The notes under the pieces were generated by a model. It searched no databases, was not told where the DNA came from, and saw only the letters and a list, made by a program, of their open reading frames with translations. Below are positions 26,000 through 35,616 of a DNA stretch of 64,000 nucleotides, piece by piece (positions within the stretch are counted from its first letter, which is position 1; every line of letters starts with the position of its first letter). Made by a program: the position numbers and the translations under genes. Source of the stretch: Streptomyces aureoverticillatus (GTDB taxonomy: Bacteria > Actinomycetota > Actinomycetes > Streptomycetales > Streptomycetaceae); contig NZ_BMSY01000003.1 of NCBI RefSeq assembly GCF_014649395.1, forward strand, positions 496,001 to 560,000. Direction: 5' to 3'.

Positions 26000-26983
26000 A
26001 TGTCCATGGACCTTCCTGCGGACCTGGCCGTCCTTTCCGGTGACGGCCTGTACTTGTGGGCGCCGCGCGGCGCCGCGGGCTCCTGGGGCCTCGCCAACTG
26101 CCTGCTCATCACGTCCGGTACGGACGCGGCGCTCATCGACACGCCGTACGACGAGCGCATGACGCGTGCGCTCATCGCGGCGGCCGCGCATGTGCTGCCC
26201 GAGCGGGCGGAGGTGCGTACGGTCGTCAACACCCATGCCAACGGGGACCATTGCTTCGGCAACGTGTTCTTCCCCGGCGCCGAGATCATCAGTACCGATG
26301 CCAGCCTCGAACGCCACTGCCGTGAGATCACACCGCAGCAGATGCAGCAACTGGTGCACGGCGGCGCCCTGGGCGGCCCGCTCGGCTGGTACGCCCGCGA
26401 CCGCTTCGGCGCCTACGACTACACGAGCGTCACCGTGGTCCCGCCGACCGTGACGTTCAGCGGCTCGTACCACTTCCAAGTCGGCGACACCGACGTGCGG
26501 TTGCTGGAGGTGGGGCCGGCCCACACCGCCGGCGACCTGGTCGCTCATCTGCCGCAGCACGGGGTCGTCGTGGCGGGCGACGTCATCTTCGCCGGCGACC
26601 ACCCCGCGCACTGGGAGGGCCCGCTCGCCGAAGTGGTGCGGGCCAGCGAGGAGATACTCGCCCTCGACCCCCAGTGGGTCGTCCCCGGGCACGGCGAAGT
26701 CATCGGCCAGGACGGCGTCCGCGCCTACATCGGCTACCTGAGGGACCTCGAAGGAGAGATCAAGGAACGGTACGGCCGCGGACTCACCGCGTACGAGGCC
26801 GCCGCGGACATCCTCGCCACCGGATTCCACCCGCACCTGGGAGCCCCCGAACGCGTCGTCATGCTGACGTTCATCGAATACCACCACCTCGGCGGCACCG
26901 GGGAACCTCTCGAGATGGTCGAACTGGCCGGACACGCGGCACGCTGGGCGTATGACCAGCGGCACCTTCCCGCCGACGCATAG
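26000..26983 (+). CDS. Metallo-beta-lactamase-fold hydrolase
   Basis: A 327-residue MBL-fold protein. The metal ligands are recognisable as NTHANGDHCFGN (HxxxDH), the histidine of GPAHTAGDLVAHL, the aspartate of VVVAGDVIF and the histidine of VVPGHGE. The fold suits a binuclear zinc or iron hydrolase; the substrate is unknown, and lactonase, thioesterase or oxidoreductase-like roles are all possible. No signal peptide is seen. The start is uncertain: ATG at 26000 or 26006. The same frame stays open upstream to an ATG at 25832, but that stretch is AT-rich with two TTA codons and looks non-coding. It lies between the two LuxR groups. Confidence 0.8.
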   Translation: MSMDLPADLAVLSGDGLYLWAPRGAAGSWGLANCLLITSGTDAALIDTPYDERMTRALIAAAAHVLPERAEVRTVVNTHANGDHCFGNVFFPGAEIISTDASLERHCREITPQQMQQLVHGGALGGPLGWYARDRFGAYDYTSVTVVPPTVTFSGSYHFQVGDTDVRLLEVGPAHTAGDLVAHLPQHGVVVAGDVIFAGDHPAHWEGPLAEVVRASEEILALDPQWVVPGHGEVIGQDGVRAYIGYLRDLEGEIKERYGRGLTAYEAAADILATGFHPHLGAPERVVMLTFIEYHHLGGTGEPLEMVELAGHAARWAYDQRHLPADA

Positions 26984-27138
26984 CGCGGCGCCGAGCCGTT
27001 GTCGGCGCGCGGCCCCGGCACCGGACCGAACCGGCCGATGATTGCGATCTGTTGGTCGGCGACTCGTTTGGGCCTATGGTGCAGATATCGTGCTCGTGGC
27101 ACGTCACGTTCATGGGCGCGAGGAAGGGGGGAATCGCA

Positions 27139-28002
27139 GTGGCCGAGGAAGCACTGCGCCGAATACTTAAAGAACTACGTTCAAGAATCTCGCCCGAGGA
27201 AGTGGGACTGACCCCGAAGCCGACGGGGCGTCCCGGTCCTCGCGTGACCGGCCTCTCGCAGCCGGATATGGACATCCTCATGAACCGGGCGGTGGGCACC
27301 TACCACCGATTCGAGAGCGGAAAGATGACCCCGCGGGACGACTACCTGCGGCAGGTGGGCCAGATCCTGCGCATGAGCGAGGACGAGTACACGCAGGTGT
27401 ATCTCCTCTGTGTGGGCCAACGGCCGCCGCATCCGCTGGACCCCAGCGGCGGGGTCAGGATGGCGGCCGCCCCGGCCTGGCAGCGGGCCGTCTCCGGGCA
27501 GCGGGAAATCGCGTACGTAAACAATGTCCAATGGGACCTTGTCGCCTACAACGATCCGTTCGCCGAAATCTTCGAGGGCGGTATACCGCCGGAGAACACG
27601 ATGCGCTGGATGGCGCTCGCGGACGAGGCCCGGGACTACGTTCTCACCGACTGGGAGACCCGCTGGGCGCCCGGCATCCTCAACCAGATCAGGCTCGCCC
27701 ACATTCAGCACCCGGAGAACCGCTCCCTGGCCCAACTGCACCGGGACGTCGCCCGGGACAAATACGCGGGCCCCATTTATGAGCGCGGCACGGAGGTGTA
27801 TATCCATCCGGATGGCGACGTCAGGCCGCTGTACCACCGGAAGAAGGGTCCGGGGCACATCACGATGGTCGTGTCGGAACCGGCGAGCTCGCGGGGGGCT
27901 CGCCATGTCGTGCTGCTCTTCGACCCCCTCTCCGAGGACGGGAGCCCCGGCGGGCCGGAGCGGTCCGAGGGCTCGCGGAAATCCTGGAACTCCACGCCCT
28001 GA
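27139..28002 (+). CDS. MmyB-type XRE regulator
   Basis: A 287-residue regulator. A divergent XRE helix-turn-helix occupies about residues 20-85 (DILMNRAVGTYHRFESGKM, DDYLRQVGQILRMSEDEYTQ). The MmyB-like ligand-binding domain follows (AYVNNVQWDLVAYNDPFAEI, NTMRWMALADEARDYVLTDW, GTEVYIHPDGDVRPLYH). MmyB domains form a PAS-like pocket; fatty acids have been proposed as ligands. The GTG at 27139 follows AGGAAGGGGGG at 7 nt; an ATG at 27112 would add nine residues. A small gene of unknown function starts 27 bp after its stop and is probably cotranscribed. Confidence 0.8.
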   Translation: MAEEALRRILKELRSRISPEEVGLTPKPTGRPGPRVTGLSQPDMDILMNRAVGTYHRFESGKMTPRDDYLRQVGQILRMSEDEYTQVYLLCVGQRPPHPLDPSGGVRMAAAPAWQRAVSGQREIAYVNNVQWDLVAYNDPFAEIFEGGIPPENTMRWMALADEARDYVLTDWETRWAPGILNQIRLAHIQHPENRSLAQLHRDVARDKYAGPIYERGTEVYIHPDGDVRPLYHRKKGPGHITMVVSEPASSRGARHVVLLFDPLSEDGSPGGPERSEGSRKSWNSTP

Positions 28003-28029
28003 GCGGCGAGATGAGGGCAGCGTGACGGC

Positions 28030-28446
28030 ATGGAGGAGTCAGTCGAGGCGATGACCGTCAGCGACGCGGACCACGTGGTCCCCCTGACCGAGGGCGCGGA
28101 GCTCGCGCCCGCCTGCTATTCCCCCGTCATGCACGCCATCGCCGCCGACCTCAACGGCCGTGGATACCCCGTGACCTGGGTCGTGGACCGCCAGATGCTG
28201 GCCGGGGACTTCCCCCTCCAGGTCGTCGCCAAGGTGTCCGTCGTCCGCGTCCTGAACATCGCCCTCGACGACCGCCCGTCCCCGCACGCGCCCTCCTGGC
28301 AGGTCAGCATGGGACGCCCGTCCTCCGTACGCTGGGAACAGTCCGCCGTCCTCACCCTCGGCCCGGCCGGCCTCGACGCGGAGTGCGTGGTGCGGGAGGC
28401 GTTGCGGGCGCTGGGGTTACCGCTGCAGCGCGCTCTCTACCACTGA
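28030..28446 (+). CDS. Unknown protein, 138 aa, with a TTA leucine codon
   Basis: I do not recognise this family. The protein is small, soluble and mixed alpha/beta (VVPLTEGAELAPACYSPVMH; VTWVVDRQMLAGDFPLQVVA; ALRALGLPLQRALYH), without cysteine clusters or transmembrane segments. The codon at 28417-28419 is TTA, the leucine codon read only by the bldA tRNA in Streptomyces, so translation is probably confined to late growth or differentiation. The start is the ATG at 28030, 27 bp after the MmyB-type gene; an ATG at 28051 is an alternative. It is convergent with LuxR paralogue 3, 35 bp away. Confidence 0.7.
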   Translation: MEESVEAMTVSDADHVVPLTEGAELAPACYSPVMHAIAADLNGRGYPVTWVVDRQMLAGDFPLQVVAKVSVVRVLNIALDDRPSPHAPSWQVSMGRPSSVRWEQSAVLTLGPAGLDAECVVREALRALGLPLQRALYH

Positions 28447-28481
28447 CGTGGTCGCTTCCTCCGGCCTGCGCCGAGTTTCGC

Positions 28482-29459
28482 TCAGCGGGGCTGGGTGAGG
28501 ATTCCCGACTTGCCGATGAGGTAGCCGAGCTGGGCCCGGCTGTTGCTGCCGAGGACGGCCGAGAGTTTGGCGATGTGGACGCGGGCGGTGCGGACGTTCA
28601 TGCCCAGGCGGGCGGCTATTTCCGTGTCGGTGAGGCCCTCGGTGAGGAGGGCGGCTATGGCTTGTTGGCGGGCGGTGACGCCATTGGCGGTCGGGAGTGG
28701 TTCCGCGTGCGGGAACATAGGGATGGCCAAGCGCCACAGAATCTCGAAGATGGCGACGAGGTAGTCGATGATGGCCGGCTGCCGGAGTTCGAGTGCCACG
28801 TCGTCACGGTTCTTGTCGGCCGGGACGAAAGCTGTTGCGCGGTCAAAGAGCAGGAGGCGTCGGGGCAGCTCATCCAAGGTGCGGACTTCGACGTCGCCGT
28901 CCATCTGCTCATAGTGGGCCAGCGCGGGCTGTGAATGCCGCGTTGTGTGCTGGTAGAGCGTGCGCATGCGTCCGCCCCGGTCGAGGACCCCCTGCGCGAT
29001 CCGCAGAGCCCTCGGGAGCCTCGCGGATGGCCGCTTGCCGCCGGGCTGTATGACGAGGAGTTCCTCGGATGCCCCGGTGCCTGCCCGGTCTATGGCCAGC
29101 TCAATTTGTTGGAGGCCGTTCAGGACCGTCACGCCGGAAGCGTACGAGGCGGTAGTCCTGAAGCGGCCGAGCGGCATCAGGGGTTCGAAGGCGGCGGCTA
29201 CTTGCGCGCCCAGCCTGCGCTGATGGGCTATGTGTTCTTCGACGCGCTGCAGCAGCCGGGGCAGAGCGACCGACGGTGTGGTGGGGCGGAGCAACAGCGC
29301 GTCGTCAGCGTCCGGGTACAGCAGGTCGAGGTCGAAGAGGCAAGTGATCCTCTGGGCGTCCTCATATCGGAGGCCACCCTCCTGGATGGCGCGGAGGTAT
29401 GTGTCTCTGCCGTCCTCGCAGAGCAGTACCGCCTCATGCGATCTGTGCTCCGTAACCAC
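28482..29459 (-). CDS. LuxR-type regulator, paralogue 3 of 5
   Basis: 325 residues. I chose the GTG at 29459 because GGGGAGG lies 8 nt upstream and the length then matches paralogues 4 and 5; the frame stays open 29 codons further into paralogue 4. It contains the helical N-domain (RDTYLRAIQEGGLRYEDAQ; LFDLDLLYPDADD), the middle domain with IQPGGKRPS and RTLYQHTTRHS, and the HTH ARQQAIAALLTEGLTDTEIA then GMNVRTARVHIAKL. It is the last gene of the three-gene group 31478-28482. It ends 35 bp from the TTA-containing gene on the other strand. Confidence 0.85.
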   Translation of the reverse strand: MVTEHRSHEAVLLCEDGRDTYLRAIQEGGLRYEDAQRITCLFDLDLLYPDADDALLLRPTTPSVALPRLLQRVEEHIAHQRRLGAQVAAAFEPLMPLGRFRTTASYASGVTVLNGLQQIELAIDRAGTGASEELLVIQPGGKRPSARLPRALRIAQGVLDRGGRMRTLYQHTTRHSQPALAHYEQMDGDVEVRTLDELPRRLLLFDRATAFVPADKNRDDVALELRQPAIIDYLVAIFEILWRLAIPMFPHAEPLPTANGVTARQQAIAALLTEGLTDTEIAARLGMNVRTARVHIAKLSAVLGSNSRAQLGYLIGKSGILTQPR

Positions 29460-29511
29460 GCGCCGTACCTCCCCGCACCCCCCTGAAGCCCCCGCCCCAG
29501 GTGCCCGACAG

Positions 29512-30492
29512 CTAGTGATTCTGGTCGAGGAGCCCTGACTGGCCAATGAGATATCCGAGTTGGGCGCGGCTGTTGCTGCCGAGGATCGCGGCGAGTTTGG
29601 CGATGTGTTCGCGGGCGGTGCGGACGTTCATGCCGAGACGGGTGGCTATCTCCGTGTCCGTGAGGCCTTCTATGAGGAGTTCGGCGATGGCCCGCTGACG
29701 GGTGGTGACGCCGTTCTCGGCGGGGAGTTGGGCCGCGTTCGGGAACATGGGGGTGGCCAGTCGCCACAGGCGCTCGAAGGTGGTGATGAGGTAGTCCACG
29801 ATGGCCGGCTGGCGTACTTCGAGTGCCACCGTGCGGTCCTTGCTTCCGGGGATGAAAGCCACCGCGTGGTCCAGGACCACCATGCGCTCGGTTACTTCGT
29901 TGAGCGTGCGGACTTCTACGTCGCCGTCCAGTTGTTCGTAGTGGGCGAGGGCGGGGAGCGAGTGGCGCGTGGTGTGCTGGTACAGGGTGCGCATGCGGCA
30001 GCCGCGGGAGAGGAATTCCTGTTCGCGGGGCAGCGCGTCGGCCAGGATCTCGGGGGAGCGGGCGCCGCCGGGCTGGACGGTCAGGAGTTCCTCGGTGGCG
30101 TCGGACATCGCCTGGGTGATCGCCGCGTTGATGCGCTCGAAGCCGTCGAGGACCGTGATTTCCGGGGGTGCCGTGCCGGCGGTCTGGCGGGCGTCCAGCG
30201 CCATCAGCGGCTCGAACATCGCCGTCAGCTTCTCTTCGCGTTCGCGGTGGCGGGCGATGTGGTCCTCGATGCCGCGCAGGAGTTGCGGCAGCGCGACGGC
30301 CGGGGCGGTGGGGCGCAGCCAGGCCATGTCGTCGATGTCCGGGTGCAGCAGGCCGAAGTCGATCAGGCAGGGGGCGTCGTCGGCGTCCTGGTGCCGGACG
30401 CGGCCTTCGCGCAGGGCGCGGGCGTAGAGGGCCGAACCCGCCTCACACAACTCGTCGGGTCCGTGTGGGTGAGGGCGGGGTTCGGTGGTCAT
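29512..30492 (-). CDS. LuxR-type regulator, paralogue 4 of 5
   Basis: 326 residues with the standard layout: N-domain (CEAGSALYARALREGRV; CLIDFGLLHPDIDD), middle domain with VQPGGARSPE, GCRMRTLYQHTTRHS and VEVRTLNEVTERM, and HTH (TRQRAIAELLIEGLTDTEIA then GMNVRTAREHIAKL). It is closest by eye to paralogues 1 and 3. Its ATG overlaps the stop of paralogue 5 (ATGA), so the two are translationally coupled and probably made in equal amounts, as for a hetero-oligomer. Its stop codon TAG occurs within CTAG, the same sequence context where the MITE sits next to paralogue 2. Confidence 0.87.
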   Translation of the reverse strand: MTTEPRPHPHGPDELCEAGSALYARALREGRVRHQDADDAPCLIDFGLLHPDIDDMAWLRPTAPAVALPQLLRGIEDHIARHREREEKLTAMFEPLMALDARQTAGTAPPEITVLDGFERINAAITQAMSDATEELLTVQPGGARSPEILADALPREQEFLSRGCRMRTLYQHTTRHSLPALAHYEQLDGDVEVRTLNEVTERMVVLDHAVAFIPGSKDRTVALEVRQPAIVDYLITTFERLWRLATPMFPNAAQLPAENGVTTRQRAIAELLIEGLTDTEIATRLGMNVRTAREHIAKLAAILGSNSRAQLGYLIGQSGLLDQNH

Positions 30493-31478
30493 TTCGGTTT
30501 GTCCTGCTCGAGGATGCCGGACTGGGCGATGAGGTAGCCGAGTTGGGCGCGGCTTCCGCTGCCCAGGGCGGCGGCGATTTTGGCGATGTGGGCGCGGCAG
30601 GTGCGGACGTTCATGCCGAGGCGGCGGGCGATGGCTTCGTCTACGTGGCCTTCGATGAGGAGTTTAGCTATGGACCGCTGGACGCCAGTGATGCCGTTAG
30701 GCGAGATTTCGTAGGGGACCTCTTCAGTCAAAGGGACGGCCTGCTGCCAGAGTTGTTCGAACACCTTGGTCAGGTATCGGACCAAGCCCGGATGGCGGAG
30801 TTCGAGCGCTACGCGACGGTCGTCACTTGCCGGAATGAAGGCGACGGTCTCATCGAAGATGATCAGACGCTCGATCAACTCCTCCAGGGTCCGAACCTGC
30901 ACCTTGCCGCCTGATATGCGGTCTACGTAGGCAAGAGTCCCTTGGCTGTGCCGGGCCGTGTGCTGGTACAGCGTGCGAATGCTGACGCCGCGGTCGGTGA
31001 GCGGTCGGTCTCGTTCAAGGGCCTGGGTCAGGGCGTCCGCCGGGCGTCCGCCGCCTGGTTGCACCGTGAGCACCGACGTCTGGCACTCGCTGGTGGCGAG
31101 ATTCAGTGCCTCGTTGATTCGATCGAATCCTTCTAGGACCGTGATCGCATGCGCCGCAACGGGTTGCTGGGCACTTATGGCCAAGAACGGCTCAAAGGTG
31201 TCGGTCAGTTGAAGTGTCAGGCGGCGCCGGTCCTGGATCTCCCGCTCGAGGGGGTGCAGACGCTGAGCGAGCACTGAGGAAGGAGGGACAGGATGTAGCC
31301 AATTGGGGTCGTCGGGGTCCGGGTGCAACAACGCGAATTCGACGAGACAGGGGGCGGGTTCCGCGTCGGCGCGGGCGATGCGTCCAGCGCTCAGGGCATG
31401 GGCATACAGCCGGGCTCCCTCATCGCACAGCTCGGTGATGGAGTGTGGATGTGTCGGTTTTGTGTCTGTTGTGAGCAA
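30489..31478 (-). CDS. LuxR-type regulator, paralogue 5 of 5 (TTG start)
   Basis: 329 residues from a TTG at 31478 (LLTTDTKPTH), preceded by GGGGGG at 7 nt. No ATG or GTG in frame gives a similar N-terminus, and the alignment with MTTEPRPHPH of paralogue 4 supports this start. The layout is the usual one: N-domain (CDEGARLYAHALSAGRI), middle domain (VQPGGGRPADAL, RTLYQHTARHSQ) and HTH (VQRSIAKLLIEGHVDEAIAR then GMNVRTCRAHIAKI). It is the most diverged of the set. First gene of the three-gene group, divergent from the exported peptide gene, so the 132-bp gap between them probably controls both. Confidence 0.8.
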   Translation of the reverse strand: MLTTDTKPTHPHSITELCDEGARLYAHALSAGRIARADAEPAPCLVEFALLHPDPDDPNWLHPVPPSSVLAQRLHPLEREIQDRRRLTLQLTDTFEPFLAISAQQPVAAHAITVLEGFDRINEALNLATSECQTSVLTVQPGGGRPADALTQALERDRPLTDRGVSIRTLYQHTARHSQGTLAYVDRISGGKVQVRTLEELIERLIIFDETVAFIPASDDRRVALELRHPGLVRYLTKVFEQLWQQAVPLTEEVPYEISPNGITGVQRSIAKLLIEGHVDEAIARRLGMNVRTCRAHIAKIAAALGSGSRAQLGYLIAQSGILEQDKPK

Positions 31479-31610
31479 ATCTCCACCCCCCAGGGTTCTG
31501 TATGTGCAGGAACATGATGCACCGCCCCTGTGGCTTCGACGTGCTTGATTGAGACATCGTCTTCTTTGAGCCGGGGGAGTGGAACCTACCAAGTGAGGAC
31601 GAAGCCGACT
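31479..31610. promoter_or_regulatory. Shared divergent promoter region of LuxR paralogue 5 and the peptide gene
   Basis: The 132-bp gap contains GTGCA (31504-31508) and TGCAC (31518-31522), a perfect 5-bp inverted repeat with a 9-bp centre in the size range of LuxR operators. A GAGG near 31595 is the only ribosome site before the peptide gene, about 12 nt from its ATG. Confidence 0.5.
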
Positions 31611-31808
31611 ATGCGCGTGAAAATACTTGGTTCGGCGCTTGCTGCGGTCTTCTCTGCTGCTGTGGCTCTCGGTGCCCTGGGGGGCTTGAGCGCTGACACG
31701 GGGGAGTACACCCAGAGCGTGCGCCAACCAGACACGGGCTGGACCAACGTGCAGACGGCCGAGGCGGACACCGGCTGGACCAGCGCCCCTAAGGGGGGAG
31801 CGGCATGA
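31611..31808 (+). CDS. Exported small peptide with three 12-residue DTG units
   Basis: 65 residues. MRVKIL and a 20-residue hydrophobic Ala/Leu stretch (residues 5-25) form a signal peptide; cleavage after A28 would leave a mature peptide of exactly three units starting D29-T30-G31, D41-T42-G43-W44-T45 and D53-T54-G55-W56-T57, spaced 12 residues. The first unit has EYT where the others have WT. The end is PKGGAA, without cysteines. The stop overlaps the start of the Rieske-like gene (ATGA), so both are coupled. By position (divergent from a LuxR gene) and repeat structure it may be a signal peptide or multi-core precursor; nothing proves this. Confidence 0.65.
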   Translation: MRVKILGSALAAVFSAAVALGALGGLSADTGEYTQSVRQPDTGWTNVQTAEADTGWTSAPKGGAA

Positions 31809-32173
31809 CCACACCCCCTGACGACCGCACCTTCCGCCGAGAAATGGCCACCGCCTACCGCTCGGGCTGGCACTTCATCGACCTCGTCACCGCGATCCCC
31901 CACCCCGGCGACTCGTTGATGGTCACCCTGGTCGGAGAGCCCGTCATCATCGTGCGCGACGACGACGAGGACATCCGCGCCTACCGCTGCCTCCGCCGCC
32001 CCCGCGGCGCCCCGCAGCCCGTCCGGTGCGCCGTGCGCTACGGCATGGTCTTCGTGAACCTCGACCAGCGCGACCACCAGGTGATCGACAAGCGGAAGCG
32101 GGCCGCCGATCACAAGGCCGTCGAGCGGCACACCGCCGCCGACCCCCTCACTACCACCCCCCGCAGCGCCTGA
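31805..32173 (+). CDS. Small Rieske-like protein lacking an intact cluster motif
   Basis: 122 residues beginning at an ATG that overlaps the peptide gene's stop. It resembles the Rieske domain of ring-hydroxylating oxygenases: TAYRSGWHFIDLVTAIP, SLMVTLVGEPVIIVRDDDED, RAYRCLRRPRGAP and GMVFVNLDQ follow the same order as the start, CxHRGA region and VFVNLD of those proteins. The ligands do not fit: C62 and C75 are present, but no histidine occurs between residues 34 and 90, and the spacing is about 10 rather than 15-17. It is therefore unlikely to hold a normal [2Fe-2S] Rieske cluster. A peptide-binding or degenerate role is inferred. The C-terminal 30 residues are charged. Confidence 0.65.
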   Translation: MTTPPDDRTFRREMATAYRSGWHFIDLVTAIPHPGDSLMVTLVGEPVIIVRDDDEDIRAYRCLRRPRGAPQPVRCAVRYGMVFVNLDQRDHQVIDKRKRAADHKAVERHTAADPLTTTPRSA

Positions 32174-32217
32174 CGCGATTCCCCCGTCGTTGTAAATCGC
32201 GCAGGTGCTTCCCCCAG

Positions 32218-32257
32218 CAGCGGCGCCACCGTGGACCTGAACACGGTGGCGCCGCTG
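32218..32257. terminator. Strong hairpin terminator
   Basis: A perfect 16-bp stem, CAGCGGCGCCACCGTG (32218-32233) with 32242-32257 and an 8-nt loop, lies between the Rieske-like gene and the convergent oxidoreductase gene, so it can serve both strands. Confidence 0.8.
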
Positions 32258-32300
32258 TGGTGTGTGCGCACAGCGAACGCGGGCGCGGACGCGGGCGCGC

Positions 32301-32735
32301 TCAGCCCGCCTTCCCCAGCACCCGGTCCACGTGGATCTCGATCACCACCCGGTCCGGGTTCACCCGGGGCGCCCTCCCGTACCGCTCCTCGTACCGCCGC
32401 TCCCCCTCGGCCACCCGCTCGGCCTCCGCCGACACCTCGGCCCGGCCCTCCAGCGTCGCCCACCGCCGCCCGTCCACCTGGCACACCGCGACCCGCGCGC
32501 CGGGGCCGTCCGCCTCGGACGCCCCGGACAGCCCGGACGCCGCGAGGACGTGTGCCACCTTCCTGCTGGACTTGTTCGCGAGGACGCGGGCCAGGCCCGC
32601 CCCGGGGTCGTACGTCACGCCGACCGGCACCACGTGCGGGGTGCCGTCCGGGCGCAGGGTCGTCAGGGTGCACAGGTGGCGTTCGCGCCAGAAGCTGAGG
32701 TACGGGGCGGGCAGGTCGCCCGGATCGATGGCCAT
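32301..32735 (-). CDS. PPOX-class F420/FMN-dependent oxidoreductase
   Basis: A 144-residue split-beta-barrel flavin/F420-binding protein of the pyridoxamine 5'-phosphate oxidase superfamily. LCTLTTLRPDGTPHVVPVGV, VLANKSSRKVAHV and ARVAVCQVDGRRWATLEGRA follow the family's strand order. Such proteins bind F420 or FMN and reduce unknown small molecules. I chose the ATG at 32735: the frame runs upstream but would enter the clpB operator. TACATT lies 7 nt upstream with no ribosome site, so a leaderless message is likely. The gene is divergent from clpB, and the HAIR element is only 47 bp upstream. Confidence 0.8.
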   Translation of the reverse strand: MAIDPGDLPAPYLSFWRERHLCTLTTLRPDGTPHVVPVGVTYDPGAGLARVLANKSSRKVAHVLAASGLSGASEADGPGARVAVCQVDGRRWATLEGRAEVSAEAERVAEGERRYEERYGRAPRVNPDRVVIEIHVDRVLGKAG

Positions 32736-32781
32736 GGTCAGGAATGTAATGCCCGGGTCAGGATGGGCCTTCCTCGCTCCC

Positions 32782-32802
32782 CTTGAGTGGAATAGACTCA
32801 AC
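32782..32802 (+). promoter_or_regulatory. HAIR operator (HspR) of clpB
   Basis: CTTGAGT-N7-ACTCAAC matches the HAIR consensus at 13 of 14 positions and overlaps a TTGAGT -35-like hexamer (32783-32788); TGTGTA at 32805-32810 could be the -10. HspR encoded at 21940 should bind here. Confidence 0.9.
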
Positions 32803-32880
32803 TTTGTGTACGTTGGTTAAGTCAGTATTGGACAGGGGTACCCGAGGGCCCCAAGGCCGACCCAGGAGGAGAACCCGCAC

Positions 32881-35517
<2,637 letters not shown>

Positions 35518-35540
35518 GGCGCCGTAACCGGTCACTTCCA

Positions 35541-35567
35541 CGGGCGGGGGTTGCGGGCCCCCGCCCG
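35541..35567 (+). terminator. Terminator of clpB
   Basis: CGGGCGGGGG (35541-35550) pairs perfectly with CCCCCGCCCG (35558-35567) around a 7-nt loop, 24 bp after the clpB stop. Confidence 0.8.
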
Positions 35568-35616
35568 GCATGGGAGAGGATGGCTCAATCCGTACGAAGT
35601 ACGAAGGGAAATAACG

